64,000 nt of DNA from positions 2,382,869-2,446,868 of the forward strand of contig NZ_KV917378.1 of assembly GCF_002019735.1 (NCBI RefSeq), written 5' to 3'. Positions 39,369-47,745 of this stretch are shown here, one piece after another (the first letter of the stretch is position 1; each line of letters starts with the position of its first letter). The notes under the pieces are model-generated. The model worked only from the letters and a program-made list of their open reading frames with translations. It made no database searches and was not told the origin of the DNA. A program made the translations under genes and the position numbers. The stretch comes from Salipaludibacillus agaradhaerens. GTDB taxonomy: Bacteria; Bacillota; Bacilli; Bacillales; Salisediminibacteriaceae.

Positions 39369-39397
39369 ATTATAAATGAGCCTTTGTAGATTTAACA
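39369..39397 (-). promoter_or_regulatory. feuA promoter, activator-type
   Basis: Minus strand: -35 TGTTAA (poor), 17-base spacer, -10 TATAAT (perfect). The weak -35 is typical of promoters needing an activator. Confidence 0.65.
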
Positions 39398-39404
39398 TGG
39401 ACAA

Positions 39405-39442
39405 ATTCCTATTTTATAGATGGATATTTTCCATATTCCTAT
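39405..39442 (-). promoter_or_regulatory. Direct repeat next to feuA -35, candidate Btr operator
   Basis: ATTCCTAT occurs at 39405-39412 and again at 39435-39442, exactly 30 bases apart (about three helical turns), and begins eight bases upstream of the -35. AraC-type activators usually bind direct repeats in this place. Confidence 0.5.
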
Positions 39443-39468
39443 CCTGTTATTAGCTAAAATCGGTGGGT

Positions 39469-39589
39469 GTTGCTGAAAATTTAAGGTTGATTGCTGAAAA
39501 ATTAGAGGGAGTTGCTGATTTTTCAAGGCGCGATGCTGATTATCAAGGGATGATCGCTGAATTTTCTAGGGCCCATGTTGATACCAAGT
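39469..39589. repeat. Six-unit tandem array with exact 21-bp period
   Basis: TTGCTGA or a one- to two-base variant begins at 39470, 39491, 39512, 39533, 39554 and 39575. Units read like TTGCTGAAAATTTAAGG, TTGCTGAAAAATTAGAGG, TTGCTGATTTTTCAAGG. The array fills the space between the feuA upstream region and the btr stop codon. Confidence 0.85.
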
Positions 39590-41209
39590 TTAACCGAGTA
39601 CAGCTAATACTTCATTCAATACCCGATCGTGGGCACTAGCTGAATATTCCCTCCAAGGGTCAGAGGAAATGAAGTGAATAGAATGATTTCTTACGGCCCT
39701 AATATCGTGCCATAACGATGATTGTTTCAGACTTTCCCAACTTTCAAGCGTCTTCGTTTCTTGGCAAACATTCAAAAGGATACTATCTGGATTTAGATGG
39801 ATAATATCCTCTATGTTGATAGGATCATTCCGCTTGAACGACTTCTCACACGGGCATAAAGAGAGATGTAAATCACCGTAAAGGACATCTTCAATCGTCC
39901 GACTATTGTCATAATAGAGAGCACCCCTATGAAATCGTAAGGGCATAATCGTTCCGCCACCTTGGGTATTTTTCAGCTGCTGTCTCGTATAAGCCACTTT
40001 TTCATCGTAATGTTTTAACCATGTTTGCGCTTCTTCCTCTTCACCCAAAACGACTGCAATTAATTGAAACTGTTTGCGCCAATTAACTGACTGAGGATAA
40101 TAAATAACTGGCGCAATTGTATCTAAATAGGCTTTTTCTCCTTGAGTAACGTTATCTTTAGCTAGGATGACATCCGGCGAATGCTTTTCTAAAAGAGCAA
40201 TATTCGCTTGCCAATCTTTATTAACTTGGAAAGCACTTAAATGAATGGGGATGTCCTTGCGATAGTGATGAAAATAGTACGACGTCCACTTAGGGTGAAT
40301 TGGGGCAGCAAACGGATAGATATTTAATGCTAACAGGTGACCAACTGAGAAAAAATCATAGGCGGCTATTTTTTTTGTCCGTCTCTCTCGATAGGCAGAA
40401 GGTGACACCCCGACTAATTGTTTAAATTTGCGGCTCAAATAGTATTCATCATTATAGCCGACTTCATTGGCAACATCCCGTATTTTAATATCCTTAACTA
40501 ACAATGATTTTGCCTTATTTATTCTCAGTCTTGTGATATATTCCGTGACACTAATACCAAACTCTTTTTTAAATAAAGACGAAAAATATTTTGGACTAAC
40601 GTCAATTCTAGAAGCAAGATGTTCAATAGACATATTTTCATGAAAATGATCTTCCATATACAAACGGCTTTTTTCAATCGCTTTGAGTGTATCCTTTGGA
40701 GCTGATTCTTTTATATGGTGAATGATCACGTGCAACAATCTTTCGAATAATATTCTTTGCTGAAATAAATCTATCTTACTATTATCTTCTTTCTGGTGTA
40801 TCAGCTGCTTTCCTATCTCCATCATATAAGAGGTATCACTTACGGCACACCTTCCTCTTAGAGGGAATCTATCGCTTTCTTTATCTTGTAATCTCACAAA
40901 TGGACGAGGACCATCATTCATATCTATAAAACACTCAAATGTCATTAAAAGATACTCAAATGGTTTATGTTTTGCTTTCAGGCTGTAAACTTGAGATGGA
41001 TGAATGATACACACCTCTTCTTTAAATAGCAAAAAGCTTTCTTGATCTATAGTAAGGCGTGCCTTTCCACTCTTAACAATAAGAAGTTCAAATGTGTTGG
41101 TCAGTTTCGATGATTCCTTAGTCGTTTGAATGACCTCCACATCTAACAATTTATAAATAAAGTACTCCCAGTTAGTAGAAGATTCATGGTGGGTATGTTC
41201 GCTCGTCAT
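39590..41209 (-). CDS. btr: Btr-type AraC regulator with siderophore-binding domain
   Basis: 539 residues in three parts: an N-terminal AraC-type cupin region (1-165), a central AraC helix-turn-helix pair (about 175-275: HLASRIDVSPKYFSSLFKKE, IRDVANEVGYNDEYYLSRKF) and a C-terminal periplasmic-binding-protein-like domain (about 285-539) of FhuD type. This is the architecture of B. subtilis Btr, which binds bacillibactin in the cytoplasm and activates feuABC. It lies directly upstream of feuA on the same strand and has its own perfect Fur palindrome. Confidence 0.92.
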   Translation of the reverse strand: MTSEHTHHESSTNWEYFIYKLLDVEVIQTTKESSKLTNTFELLIVKSGKARLTIDQESFLLFKEEVCIIHPSQVYSLKAKHKPFEYLLMTFECFIDMNDGPRPFVRLQDKESDRFPLRGRCAVSDTSYMMEIGKQLIHQKEDNSKIDLFQQRILFERLLHVIIHHIKESAPKDTLKAIEKSRLYMEDHFHENMSIEHLASRIDVSPKYFSSLFKKEFGISVTEYITRLRINKAKSLLVKDIKIRDVANEVGYNDEYYLSRKFKQLVGVSPSAYRERRTKKIAAYDFFSVGHLLALNIYPFAAPIHPKWTSYYFHHYRKDIPIHLSAFQVNKDWQANIALLEKHSPDVILAKDNVTQGEKAYLDTIAPVIYYPQSVNWRKQFQLIAVVLGEEEEAQTWLKHYDEKVAYTRQQLKNTQGGGTIMPLRFHRGALYYDNSRTIEDVLYGDLHLSLCPCEKSFKRNDPINIEDIIHLNPDSILLNVCQETKTLESWESLKQSSLWHDIRAVRNHSIHFISSDPWREYSASAHDRVLNEVLAVLG

Positions 41210-41254
41210 TTACTCATCAACTCCTTTTCTCATACGAAGGTCGTCATTACAGAT

Positions 41255-41279
41255 AGTGATAATGATAATCATTATCACT
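41255..41279. promoter_or_regulatory. Fur box of btr
   Basis: Perfect palindrome with 12-base arms, AGTGATAATGAT then a central A then ATCATTATCACT, 46 bases before the btr start. Confidence 0.92.
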
Positions 41280-41355
41280 AATTATATCCGACTTAGATGC
41301 TTTTTGCATTAACGACTTTTCTCACTAGTTCACTAATCATGAGATGTCCTAATGA

Positions 41356-41396
41356 AAAAGAGGCATTCTCACTTACATGAAAATGCCCCCTTTTTT
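41356..41396 (-). terminator. Intrinsic terminator after AraC/GyrI regulator
   Basis: AAAAGAGGCATT and AATGCCCCCTTTT arms (one mismatch); T run on both sides, 19 bases after the regulator stop. Confidence 0.8.
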
Positions 41397-41414
41397 ATTG
41401 ATATGTGATAATAT

Positions 41415-42299
41415 CTACTTTAAATCCTGCCGTTTCTTCACTGGAATCCATATAGCACTTTTGTGCGTTGAAAGATCCTCCTTCTCGTCTTCTGCATGCC
41501 AAAGTATTTCCGGGCCTTCTGCCGCTTCATATAATGAAGTCGGAAACCATTCCGAATATATTTGTCCCCATGTTTCTTGCAATGCTTCCGGATAAGGTCC
41601 TTCCACTTCAAACACTGCCCACGTCAATGACGGAACTTCTAGTACTGATAAGTGATCAGGAGCCGCTTTTGTAGTCGCGGCAGCAATATAATAATCCAAT
41701 GTTCCCCCATCTTCTCTTCCTTCAGAAAAATTGGTACAGACACTTAATAATCCTGAAGGTGTTATATTAGATAGTTGTTTAATTTCTAACGCAGTATCCT
41801 CGGATAACGTCTTCCATAAAGAAGCTATTACTTGATTCTCTCCACGGTAAACAAGTGGAACCCGTTTTTTCACGCCCACAATACTAAAATGCTCTTTCTC
41901 TTCTAAACGATAGTTCATCTCATTCCCTCCTTTTATCGTTAATTGAAAGGTCATTTTAGGAAAAGCTTTCAAAGTAAGATCGCCTAATCTCACCTCTGAT
42001 GGTTTTACATTGTGAACACTTTGGAACGCTCTTGCAAATGCATCAGGTGATTGATAGCCATACATCATTGCCACATCAATAACACGTAACGATGTCTCCC
42101 TCAATGTCAAAGCAGCCATTGTGAGACGTCTGCGGCGAATGTACTCAGATAGCGTTACCCCTGCTAGAAATGAAAACATTCGCTTGAAGTGATACTCAGA
42201 ACAGCAAGCGATTCTCGCCACCTCTTTAAAATTAATCATCTCGGTTAAATGTTCCTCAATATAGGCCATGGCCTCATTCATTTTCTCTAGCGATTCCAT
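41415..42299 (-). CDS. AraC-family regulator with GyrI-like ligand domain
   Basis: 294 residues: AraC helix-turn-helix pair at the N-terminus ([20 protein letters not shown], then [20 protein letters not shown]) and a GyrI/Rob-like effector domain from about residue 125 ([41 protein letters not shown]). This is the Rob/MarA-like drug- or stress-sensing layout. GGGAGG precedes the ATG. Target unknown; the YoaP-like acetyltransferase gene diverges from it 154 bases away. Confidence 0.85.
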   Translation of the reverse strand: MESLEKMNEAMAYIEEHLTEMINFKEVARIACCSEYHFKRMFSFLAGVTLSEYIRRRRLTMAALTLRETSLRVIDVAMMYGYQSPDAFARAFQSVHNVKPSEVRLGDLTLKAFPKMTFQLTIKGGNEMNYRLEEKEHFSIVGVKKRVPLVYRGENQVIASLWKTLSEDTALEIKQLSNITPSGLLSVCTNFSEGREDGGTLDYYIAAATTKAAPDHLSVLEVPSLTWAVFEVEGPYPEALQETWGQIYSEWFPTSLYEAAEGPEILWHAEDEKEDLSTHKSAIWIPVKKRQDLK

Positions 42300-42453
42300 G
42301 TCAACGACCTCCCTTTCTCTTAGAGAATATCATCCATTCCCACTCATCCACCGACTTCTCGTGCACATAAATGTCGGATCCAGTAGCCGCATGTACTTTT
42401 TTCCAATTAACATTTAAAATAACATTAACATGACATATTTAAAGGAGAGAATA

Positions 42454-43224
42454 ATGACCTATATTCACATAAGTAAATCACATTTAAACGACCTGCATAT
42501 TTGCTGTGCACTCGGTGCTAAGCAGTATTCAGCTGCTATCGACGCAAAAAAAGCATGGCTCAGTGACCGTATGAAGGAAGGACTCGTTTTCTACCGACTA
42601 GATGACAGGGCAAAGGTTTTTATTGAATATTTACCGGCAGAAGCAGCCTGGGCACCTATCCACGCTCCTAATTATATGTTTATTAATTGTCTATGGGTGT
42701 CTGGCCGCCACCAAGGGGGCGGCCACGCTACCCATTTGTTAGACAGATGCAAAGAAGATGCCATCTCACGGGGAATGGATGGTATCGTCCATATAGCTGG
42801 ATCGAAGAAATTTCCCTTCTTAAGTGACCCACGCTTTTTGAAACATATGGGCTTTAATGTCGTTGATAAAGTTGCCCCTTACTTCCAGCTATACGCACAC
42901 AAATTTCATGAACGTGGTGTCCAACCCACATTTAAAACCAACAAACCGCTTCCTGTAAAAGAACATGGTATTGATATTTTTTACACTGTCCAGTGCCCCT
43001 TCGCAAGCGGATTATTATCTGACTTAGAAGCCGTTGCGTTGGCTAAAGGTATCCCCTTTCACACTTATGAGATTACTTCGAGGGAAGAAGCGCAAAAGGC
43101 CCCTTCACCATGGACAACCTTTTCCATATTTTATAATGGCACATTTCAAACGCATCGCATGATGAGCGTTACCAAGTTCGAAGACTTCCTAGAAAACATT
43201 TCTACTCGCGGGACTGAAGTCTAG
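42454..43224 (+). CDS. YoaP-like GNAT acetyltransferase with C-terminal YoaP domain
   Basis: 256 residues from the ATG at 42454, which follows AAAGGAGAG; the ATG at 42430 contains that site. The N-terminal 150 residues are a GNAT acetyltransferase core with WVSGRHQGGGHATHLL (acetyl-CoA loop QGGGHA). The C-terminal 90 residues hold the YoaP-type thioredoxin-like module (IDIFYTVQCPFASGLLSDL) with a single Cys where a redox pair would be. Substrate unknown. Its stop is two bases from the end of the convergent erm gene. Confidence 0.8.
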   Translation: MTYIHISKSHLNDLHICCALGAKQYSAAIDAKKAWLSDRMKEGLVFYRLDDRAKVFIEYLPAEAAWAPIHAPNYMFINCLWVSGRHQGGGHATHLLDRCKEDAISRGMDGIVHIAGSKKFPFLSDPRFLKHMGFNVVDKVAPYFQLYAHKFHERGVQPTFKTNKPLPVKEHGIDIFYTVQCPFASGLLSDLEAVALAKGIPFHTYEITSREEAQKAPSPWTTFSIFYNGTFQTHRMMSVTKFEDFLENISTRGTEV

Positions 43225-43226
43225 CA

Positions 43227-44075
43227 CTATCGTTTCTTTTTCACCGACGGCCAATAACGACGTTCAACATGTTTGCTCATCGTCTCGAACACGGTCTTCC
43301 ACTGTTCTTCACGCAATTGATTAATGCTCGTTTCACGGCTCACGTTCAATGTTTTTACAAGATGTGTTACTTGACGTGGGGTAAAGATGCCGCTAAGTGC
43401 CCGTGACAACGGCTGCTTCGGATAGGCGAGTGCATAGCTGACTAACGCATGAAAATGTTGGCCGTTCTTATAAGAAACGAGTGGTGTCGTTTTTCTTCGT
43501 ATTTTTAACACAGCTGATGACACACTCGGAGGAGGCGAAAAATAACTTGCTGGAAGACGCTTTATAATCTTTAAATCAAACCACATACGCCACAAGATAA
43601 TGTCAGGATTTTTCTGCGGGAAGCTTGTGAACCTTTTAGCTGCACCATATTCCATAACAATAACCCCATTCTGAAGCATTGACGCCGAGTCACTGAGGAG
43701 CTTCTTCATAATCTCCGTTGTAATAGCATAAGGGATATTGGCAACCACCTTAAACGGTCGTTTAGGAAGAGGAAATCCTAAGATATTTTGATGAAAAACG
43801 TGAATATTGTTAAAACACTTAGCTTTTTCCTTTAAATATGTGGCAAGTGCCTTATCATATTCCACCGCTAACACTCCACAACCTCTATCACTCAAAGGAA
43901 ATGTCAAAGCGCCTTTACCTGCACCTATGTCTACGACTGTATCTTCAGAACCAATAGACGCAAGTTGAATTAGTTCACGTATCGTCGGCTTATGGTGCAT
44001 AAAATGTTGGCCAGAAAAATTGGGACCTTCAATACATTTTCGTACCTTTCTGTTTCGTTTATTGTGTTTTCTCAT
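43227..44075 (-). CDS. erm: Erm-type 23S rRNA (adenine-N6) dimethyltransferase
   Basis: 282-residue methyltransferase of the KsgA/Erm superfamily. SAM motif I is VVDIGAGKGALT (47-58) and the N6-adenine catalytic motif is NIPYAI (113-118). The basic N-terminus followed by GPNFSGQHFMHH, the MWFDLKII block and the C-terminal IFTPRQVTHLVKTL match the Bacillus Erm(D)/Erm(34) group rather than KsgA, so it likely dimethylates A2058 and can give macrolide-lincosamide-streptogramin B resistance. Upstream are a hairpin, a short candidate leader peptide and a strong terminator. Exact erm class cannot be assigned by eye and is probably new or divergent. No mobile element flanks it, suggesting a chromosomal gene. 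Confidence 0.88.
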   Translation of the reverse strand: MRKHNKRNRKVRKCIEGPNFSGQHFMHHKPTIRELIQLASIGSEDTVVDIGAGKGALTFPLSDRGCGVLAVEYDKALATYLKEKAKCFNNIHVFHQNILGFPLPKRPFKVVANIPYAITTEIMKKLLSDSASMLQNGVIVMEYGAAKRFTSFPQKNPDIILWRMWFDLKIIKRLPASYFSPPPSVSSAVLKIRRKTTPLVSYKNGQHFHALVSYALAYPKQPLSRALSGIFTPRQVTHLVKTLNVSRETSINQLREEQWKTVFETMSKHVERRYWPSVKKKR

Positions 44076-44098
44076 ACTCTACACGCCTCCAAATAATT

Positions 44099-44127
44099 AA
44101 AATCACAGGCGATCTGCCTGTGATTTT
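44099..44127 (-). promoter_or_regulatory. Hairpin just upstream of erm (candidate attenuator)
   Basis: AAAATCACAGGC and GCCTGTGATTTT, 12 perfect base pairs with a five-base loop, ending in TTTTAATTATTT on the minus strand about ten bases before the erm ribosome site. It could stop transcription early or be part of a translational switch. Confidence 0.6.
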
Positions 44128-44181
44128 AGTAAATGGAAGTAACGAAAAGCTAGAAAGATGTATGAAAAAACCTCGTATACT

Positions 44182-44208
44182 CTACGTGGACGCCCTCTTA
44201 GTCAACAT
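44182..44208 (-). CDS. Candidate 8-residue erm leader peptide
   Basis: ATG to TAG encoding MLTKRAST, with GGGAAAGG nine bases upstream, about 106 bases before erm. Inducible erm genes commonly have short leader peptides at which a drug-bound ribosome stalls; the peptide has no motif I can match, so this is tentative. Confidence 0.3.
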   Translation of the reverse strand: MLTKRAST

Positions 44209-44354
44209 TAAAATGAGCCTTTCCCTAAAACATGGTGTACTGGGCTCTAATTTTTGAATACCACTTACCGCTTTAAAAGCATTTTTCTAAAAAACCCCGT
44301 CAGAAAAACCCTTTTTTGCGCGACTTCTTTGACTCGATTTTCCAGACGAAAAAA

Positions 44355-44390
44355 ATAAACGGAGGATGACAAGACGTCTCCTCCGTTTAT
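44355..44390 (-). terminator. Strong intrinsic terminator between pel and erm
   Basis: ATAAACGGAGGA and TCCTCCGTTTAT arms (12 bp), then seven T on the minus strand. It ends transcripts from the pel side, or lies in a long erm leader. Confidence 0.85.
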
Positions 44391-44463
44391 AGCATATAAC
44401 CTCTAACAAGAACTAAAGGTCGATGATAGTAATGGCACACAAAACATGTTTATACTAATGTAT

Positions 44464-44555
44464 AAAAAGGCAGACTACTTCCTTTTACTCTGCACACAGG
44501 CAGAGCCTTCAAACGCTATTCAATTAGCGGTTTAAAGTTTGGAATCTAAGTCTGC
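44464..44555 (-). ncRNA. Branched RNA structure with terminal T tract downstream of pel
   Basis: On the minus strand GCAGACT/AGTCTGC plus TTCC/GGAA close a three-way junction holding two hairpins, CGCTA/TAGCG and CTCTGC/GCAGAG, and the closing stem is followed by TTTTT. It is about 110 bases after the pectate lyase stop. It may be an elaborate terminator or a structured regulatory RNA. I do not recognise a known class. Confidence 0.4.
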
Positions 44556-44663
44556 TAAATAACATGAATTGGAGCCTCCGTTCTTTTGTAAGATAGCCTT
44601 AGCTTAGCATAATGAGTTACTTTTAAGCAATAGACAATATGTGTATGGTGTCATCAAAGTATA

Positions 44664-45743
44664 TTAGTTGATAACACCTACTCCAGAATGTTGTTCAACA
44701 GACGACTTAGCTTGAGTAGCTGATTGGACTTGGTAACTATATGGTGGTGTAAAGTTTGTTGTAGAGCTTAAATGACTATTCGGTGTATTAACAAATACAT
44801 TTCCACGTAAATTCCAATATCCAGTACTCGGACTTCCATAGAACCAACCAACAGGCCCTTTAATAAAACCAGTCGTTGGGTCAGCTTGTCCTGATCCTAC
44901 GTTGTCAAAATAGTTGTTTTCTACAAAGACACGGGCCCCTACACGACTGTTAATCGCTGTATCGTTAATGTCTTTAAAATAGTTATTGAACATATGGACA
45001 TCAGCGTATCGAATAAGCGGGACACGTGAATTAAGATTATTAAAATAATTGTGATGGTACGTAATTTTATCTGGCGCTAATGAGGCATTATCAGTATGAC
45101 CGACGAGCATCGTTTTCCAATGATTCTCAAACTTATTCCATGAAACCGTAATATATTCAGCGTTTCTTTTTATGTCTACGAGACCATCGTAATAATCTGA
45201 GTCTCCATTACCTGGAAATTCACTATAAAACTCGTTGTGATCGATCCACACGTTTTTACTCTCATCTGTCACTTCAATAGCCGTGCCTTCTCCCTCTCGC
45301 ACATGATGAATTGATACATTTTGGATAATGATATTATGGGCGTTTGATAGTCTTATCCCAATGCCATCAAACTCTCCATTTGTTCCTACACCGATAATAG
45401 AGATGTTTTTAATTTCATGAGCTTTTCCACGGTGATTTTTAACATCTATAAGGGACTGTGGGGAATTTCCTTGTGTAATCGTTCCGTTTACATAAATCGT
45501 TAATGGTTCATCAGGGTTATTACTTCGGCTGCGATTATCTATCAATTGCTGAATTTGCGCTCCGGTGCTTGCATATTCGACACGGCCGCCTGCACCACCG
45601 GTTGTCCCTCCATTCATTGACGCATAGCCTTGTGGTCCGTTAGAAGTTGGCTGATTTGAAGCAGCTTGCGAGGCAGGAGAACTAAATGAGATAACTGGTA
45701 AAACGAGAGCTAATGCCAGTAACAATTTAAAGACTTTAGTCAT
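44664..45743 (-). CDS. pel: Secreted pectate lyase, polysaccharide lyase family 1
   Basis: 359 residues from the ATG at 45743. A Sec signal peptide (about residues 1-29, ending SSPASQAAS) leads to a right-handed beta-helix lyase with the PL1 signatures VWIDHNEFYS, DGLVDIKRNAEYITVSWN and NSRVPLIRY (catalytic Arg region). It cleaves polygalacturonate by beta-elimination and needs Ca2+. AAAGGG lies upstream and a cre-like site sits 21-35 bases before the start, so glucose repression is likely. The length matches compact alkaline Bacillus pectate lyases; no carbohydrate-binding module is present. Confidence 0.93.
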   Translation of the reverse strand: MTKVFKLLLALALVLPVISFSSPASQAASNQPTSNGPQGYASMNGGTTGGAGGRVEYASTGAQIQQLIDNRSRSNNPDEPLTIYVNGTITQGNSPQSLIDVKNHRGKAHEIKNISIIGVGTNGEFDGIGIRLSNAHNIIIQNVSIHHVREGEGTAIEVTDESKNVWIDHNEFYSEFPGNGDSDYYDGLVDIKRNAEYITVSWNKFENHWKTMLVGHTDNASLAPDKITYHHNYFNNLNSRVPLIRYADVHMFNNYFKDINDTAINSRVGARVFVENNYFDNVGSGQADPTTGFIKGPVGWFYGSPSTGYWNLRGNVFVNTPNSHLSSTTNFTPPYSYQVQSATQAKSSVEQHSGVGVIN

Positions 45744-45763
45744 GTTACTCACCCTTTCATTTT

Positions 45764-45778
45764 TGTAAGCGCTTCCTT
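45764..45778 (-). promoter_or_regulatory. Candidate cre (CcpA) site upstream of pel
   Basis: Minus strand AAGGAAGCGCTTACA fits the cre consensus WTGNAANCGNWNNCW at 14 of 15 positions, 21 bases before the start codon, where CcpA would block elongation or initiation. Confidence 0.65.
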
Positions 45779-45854
45779 AAATTCACCTCCTTATTAAAAT
45801 TTAATAATTGACCCCATATTTTCACCAAATCTCTTAATCGCATCAATTTCTCAT

Positions 45855-45968
45855 CTATAAACGAACCTTCACTCAACACAACTGCCTCCGATATCTCCCG
45901 CCTAAATAGAGTTACCTCTCCTCTCTATTTTGCCCCAGGAGGTTGACGGACGCTTATCTATGATAAAT
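45855..45968 (+). repeat. Dispersed CGAACCTTC repeat, medium form
   Basis: ATAAACGAACCTTCACTC at the start, CTCTCCTCTCTATTTTG in the middle, and GACGGACGCTTATCTATGAT at the end. Confidence 0.65.
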
Positions 45969-46708
45969 CTAAACTTCTTAGAAAAACGGCCATGGGATCG
46001 TTTAGTCATCATTGTTTAAACCTTAATGGTGAAAAACTAAGTTTACTCTATCATAAAGATAATCTATTACTGTTACATCATATTGTTATTTTTGTTACAA
46101 TTTAGTAACTATTATTTTTGAGTTTATGAGTATGTATTTGGCAAGTAAGGAAATACGCTGATCCTTATTTTTATCCATATACGCCATGAGCTTGACACGG
46201 AGCCTCTATAAGTCATGGGATTAGGCAACACGGCAAGCTTGGAGCTCGTCTGGTATAATAGCCACCTATCATGACCCCTTCTCCGTATAAAGCCGTGATT
46301 ATTCATGGTTTGCTGCATACGCTTTTGCTAAATAATGAGTATTATATAGGAATATATTATAAATAATTCCAATTATAATTTAGCAAATTTATGAATAACT
46401 AACCATAGAGTTTTATACCTATTTTTGTATTTTAATAGCAATGGTTTTCTATTACTTTTATATATCACCACCGCTTCAGGACTTTAAATGATATTAAAAG
46501 TGATATTATTTTTATCTTCCCTTTACCTTCACGCGCTTAATTATCTGCCATCTTGGGAAAACAAGAGTATTTACTAATCATCTATATTAAGTTCGTTTTC
46601 TAACATAGTACTATGACCGGTTTATTTAGTGGACACTTCTATCGGGAATCCCGACTGAATGTTTATTCACTTTTAAAATTTTGATTGTCAGCTGACCTTT
46701 TAATTATT
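45969..46708. other. Gene-free AT-rich spacer
   Basis: No supportable gene. A moderately GC-rich island at about 46130-46310 has stop codons in every frame that I followed and could be a decayed gene. Near 46615-46660 the phrase TTTAGTGGACACTTC followed by the palindrome ATCGGGAATCCCGA could be an insertion-sequence end, but this is weak. Confidence 0.3.
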
Positions 46709-46868
46709 TATAAAATGAACCTTCAATCAATGGGCGTTTTCGTTCTTCTCCCACTGATTGGTAGTTGAGTAAATCAGGGCTGCATCCGTTATCTCACCCC
46801 TATATAGATTTATCTCTTCTCTCTATTTTGACACGGCGTTTTATGGACGGTTTACTGTGATTAAAAAA
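46709..46868 (+). repeat. Dispersed CGAACCTTC repeat, long form
   Basis: Best complete copy. After the AACCTTCAATCA start comes a hairpin (ATCAATGGG/CCCACTGAT), GTAGTTGAGTAAATCAGGGC, CATCCGTTATCTC, CTCTTCTCTCTATTTTGAC and the end GGACGGTTTACTGTGAT. Confidence 0.7.
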
Positions 46869-47216
46869 TCGCCTGATCCTTAACCATGTAAGTAGTTCTA
46901 ACACACATGAAGGAGGCGAAAGATTTGTGTTCTTTTTTATGGCCCGAATTATATATTTTTTCACCAGCACATCATAAATAATATACCTGGTTTTAAAGGA
47001 GGTTTTGGACGGGCTATCAACTTTTTCTTTGCATAACATAACTTTAAGGAACATTAAAACTAGATACCACCAATTACAATAATTTACAATTAAAATCTTA
47101 ATAGAGCAGAATTGCCATTAATACAACCTCGGTTTAATGTCTTTACCTAGATAAGAAATCTTGTCAATAATCGCGTCGTTAATGAGAGTAAATAAACGGA
47201 TTTTTTTCGGTTAGAT

Positions 47217-47460
47217 AAAGGAGAGGGGCCATTTAGGGGGGATATAGAGGGAAATTTTCCGATTATTCAAAGCAAAACAACCCATTTTTCAGATTTACCG
47301 GGTCATTAGCGGAATATCTCCGTCTATTTAAGCTATTGTCATCGCTAATATCTATTTAAGGGGATTTTTTCCGTCTATTTCTCAGATCGGGTTCTTAACC
47401 TGATCCCCCAACCGATAAGGAATCCCCACGATCCCAGACGGAAATCAACCTCTTTTTTTC
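47217..47460. repeat. Degenerate tandem repeats in gene-free DNA
   Basis: Imperfect units with TCCGTCTATTT (47319-47329, 47370-47380) and a variant TATCTATTT (47349-47357), mixed with AGCGGAATATC/TCGCTAATATC. Spacing is irregular (about 23-28 bases), unlike the exact 21-bp array at 39469. No ORF crosses it. Confidence 0.45.
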
Positions 47461-47690
47461 AACTGAAGGAGAAAGCACTTTTTCACCCTCTTCTCACTTA
47501 GCTTTAAATACTAAGAAGTTTGGTGAAATTACAAACCACATTTATGGACATTTAATGAGATTTGTTATAAAGATAATTTTATTTAACTTGTGAATGCTAG
47601 AAAAAAAGATATAAATATGACAAGTCGCTGTAACTTTATTAATAGACTTCTTTTACTTGATAGAGTCTATCCTTTTACATACAGTCCTTC

Positions 47691-47722
47691 TATAAAACGA
47701 ACCTTCAATCAGTGGGGGTTTT
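47691..47722 (+). repeat. Dispersed CGAACCTTC repeat, 5' part
   Basis: ATAAAACGAACCTTCAATC followed by AGTGGGGGTTTT; the rest is missing. Confidence 0.55.
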
Positions 47723-47745
47723 ACAGACAGATCCTGCGATGGAAT

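Noticed and set aside
46124-46318. 64-codon minus-strand frame and GC-richer island
   Set aside because: No ribosome site, stops in other frames and no recognised motif; possibly a decayed gene.
46615-46660. Insertion-sequence-end look-alike (TAGTGGACACTTC and ATCGGGAATCCCGA)
   Set aside because: No partner end or transposase nearby.
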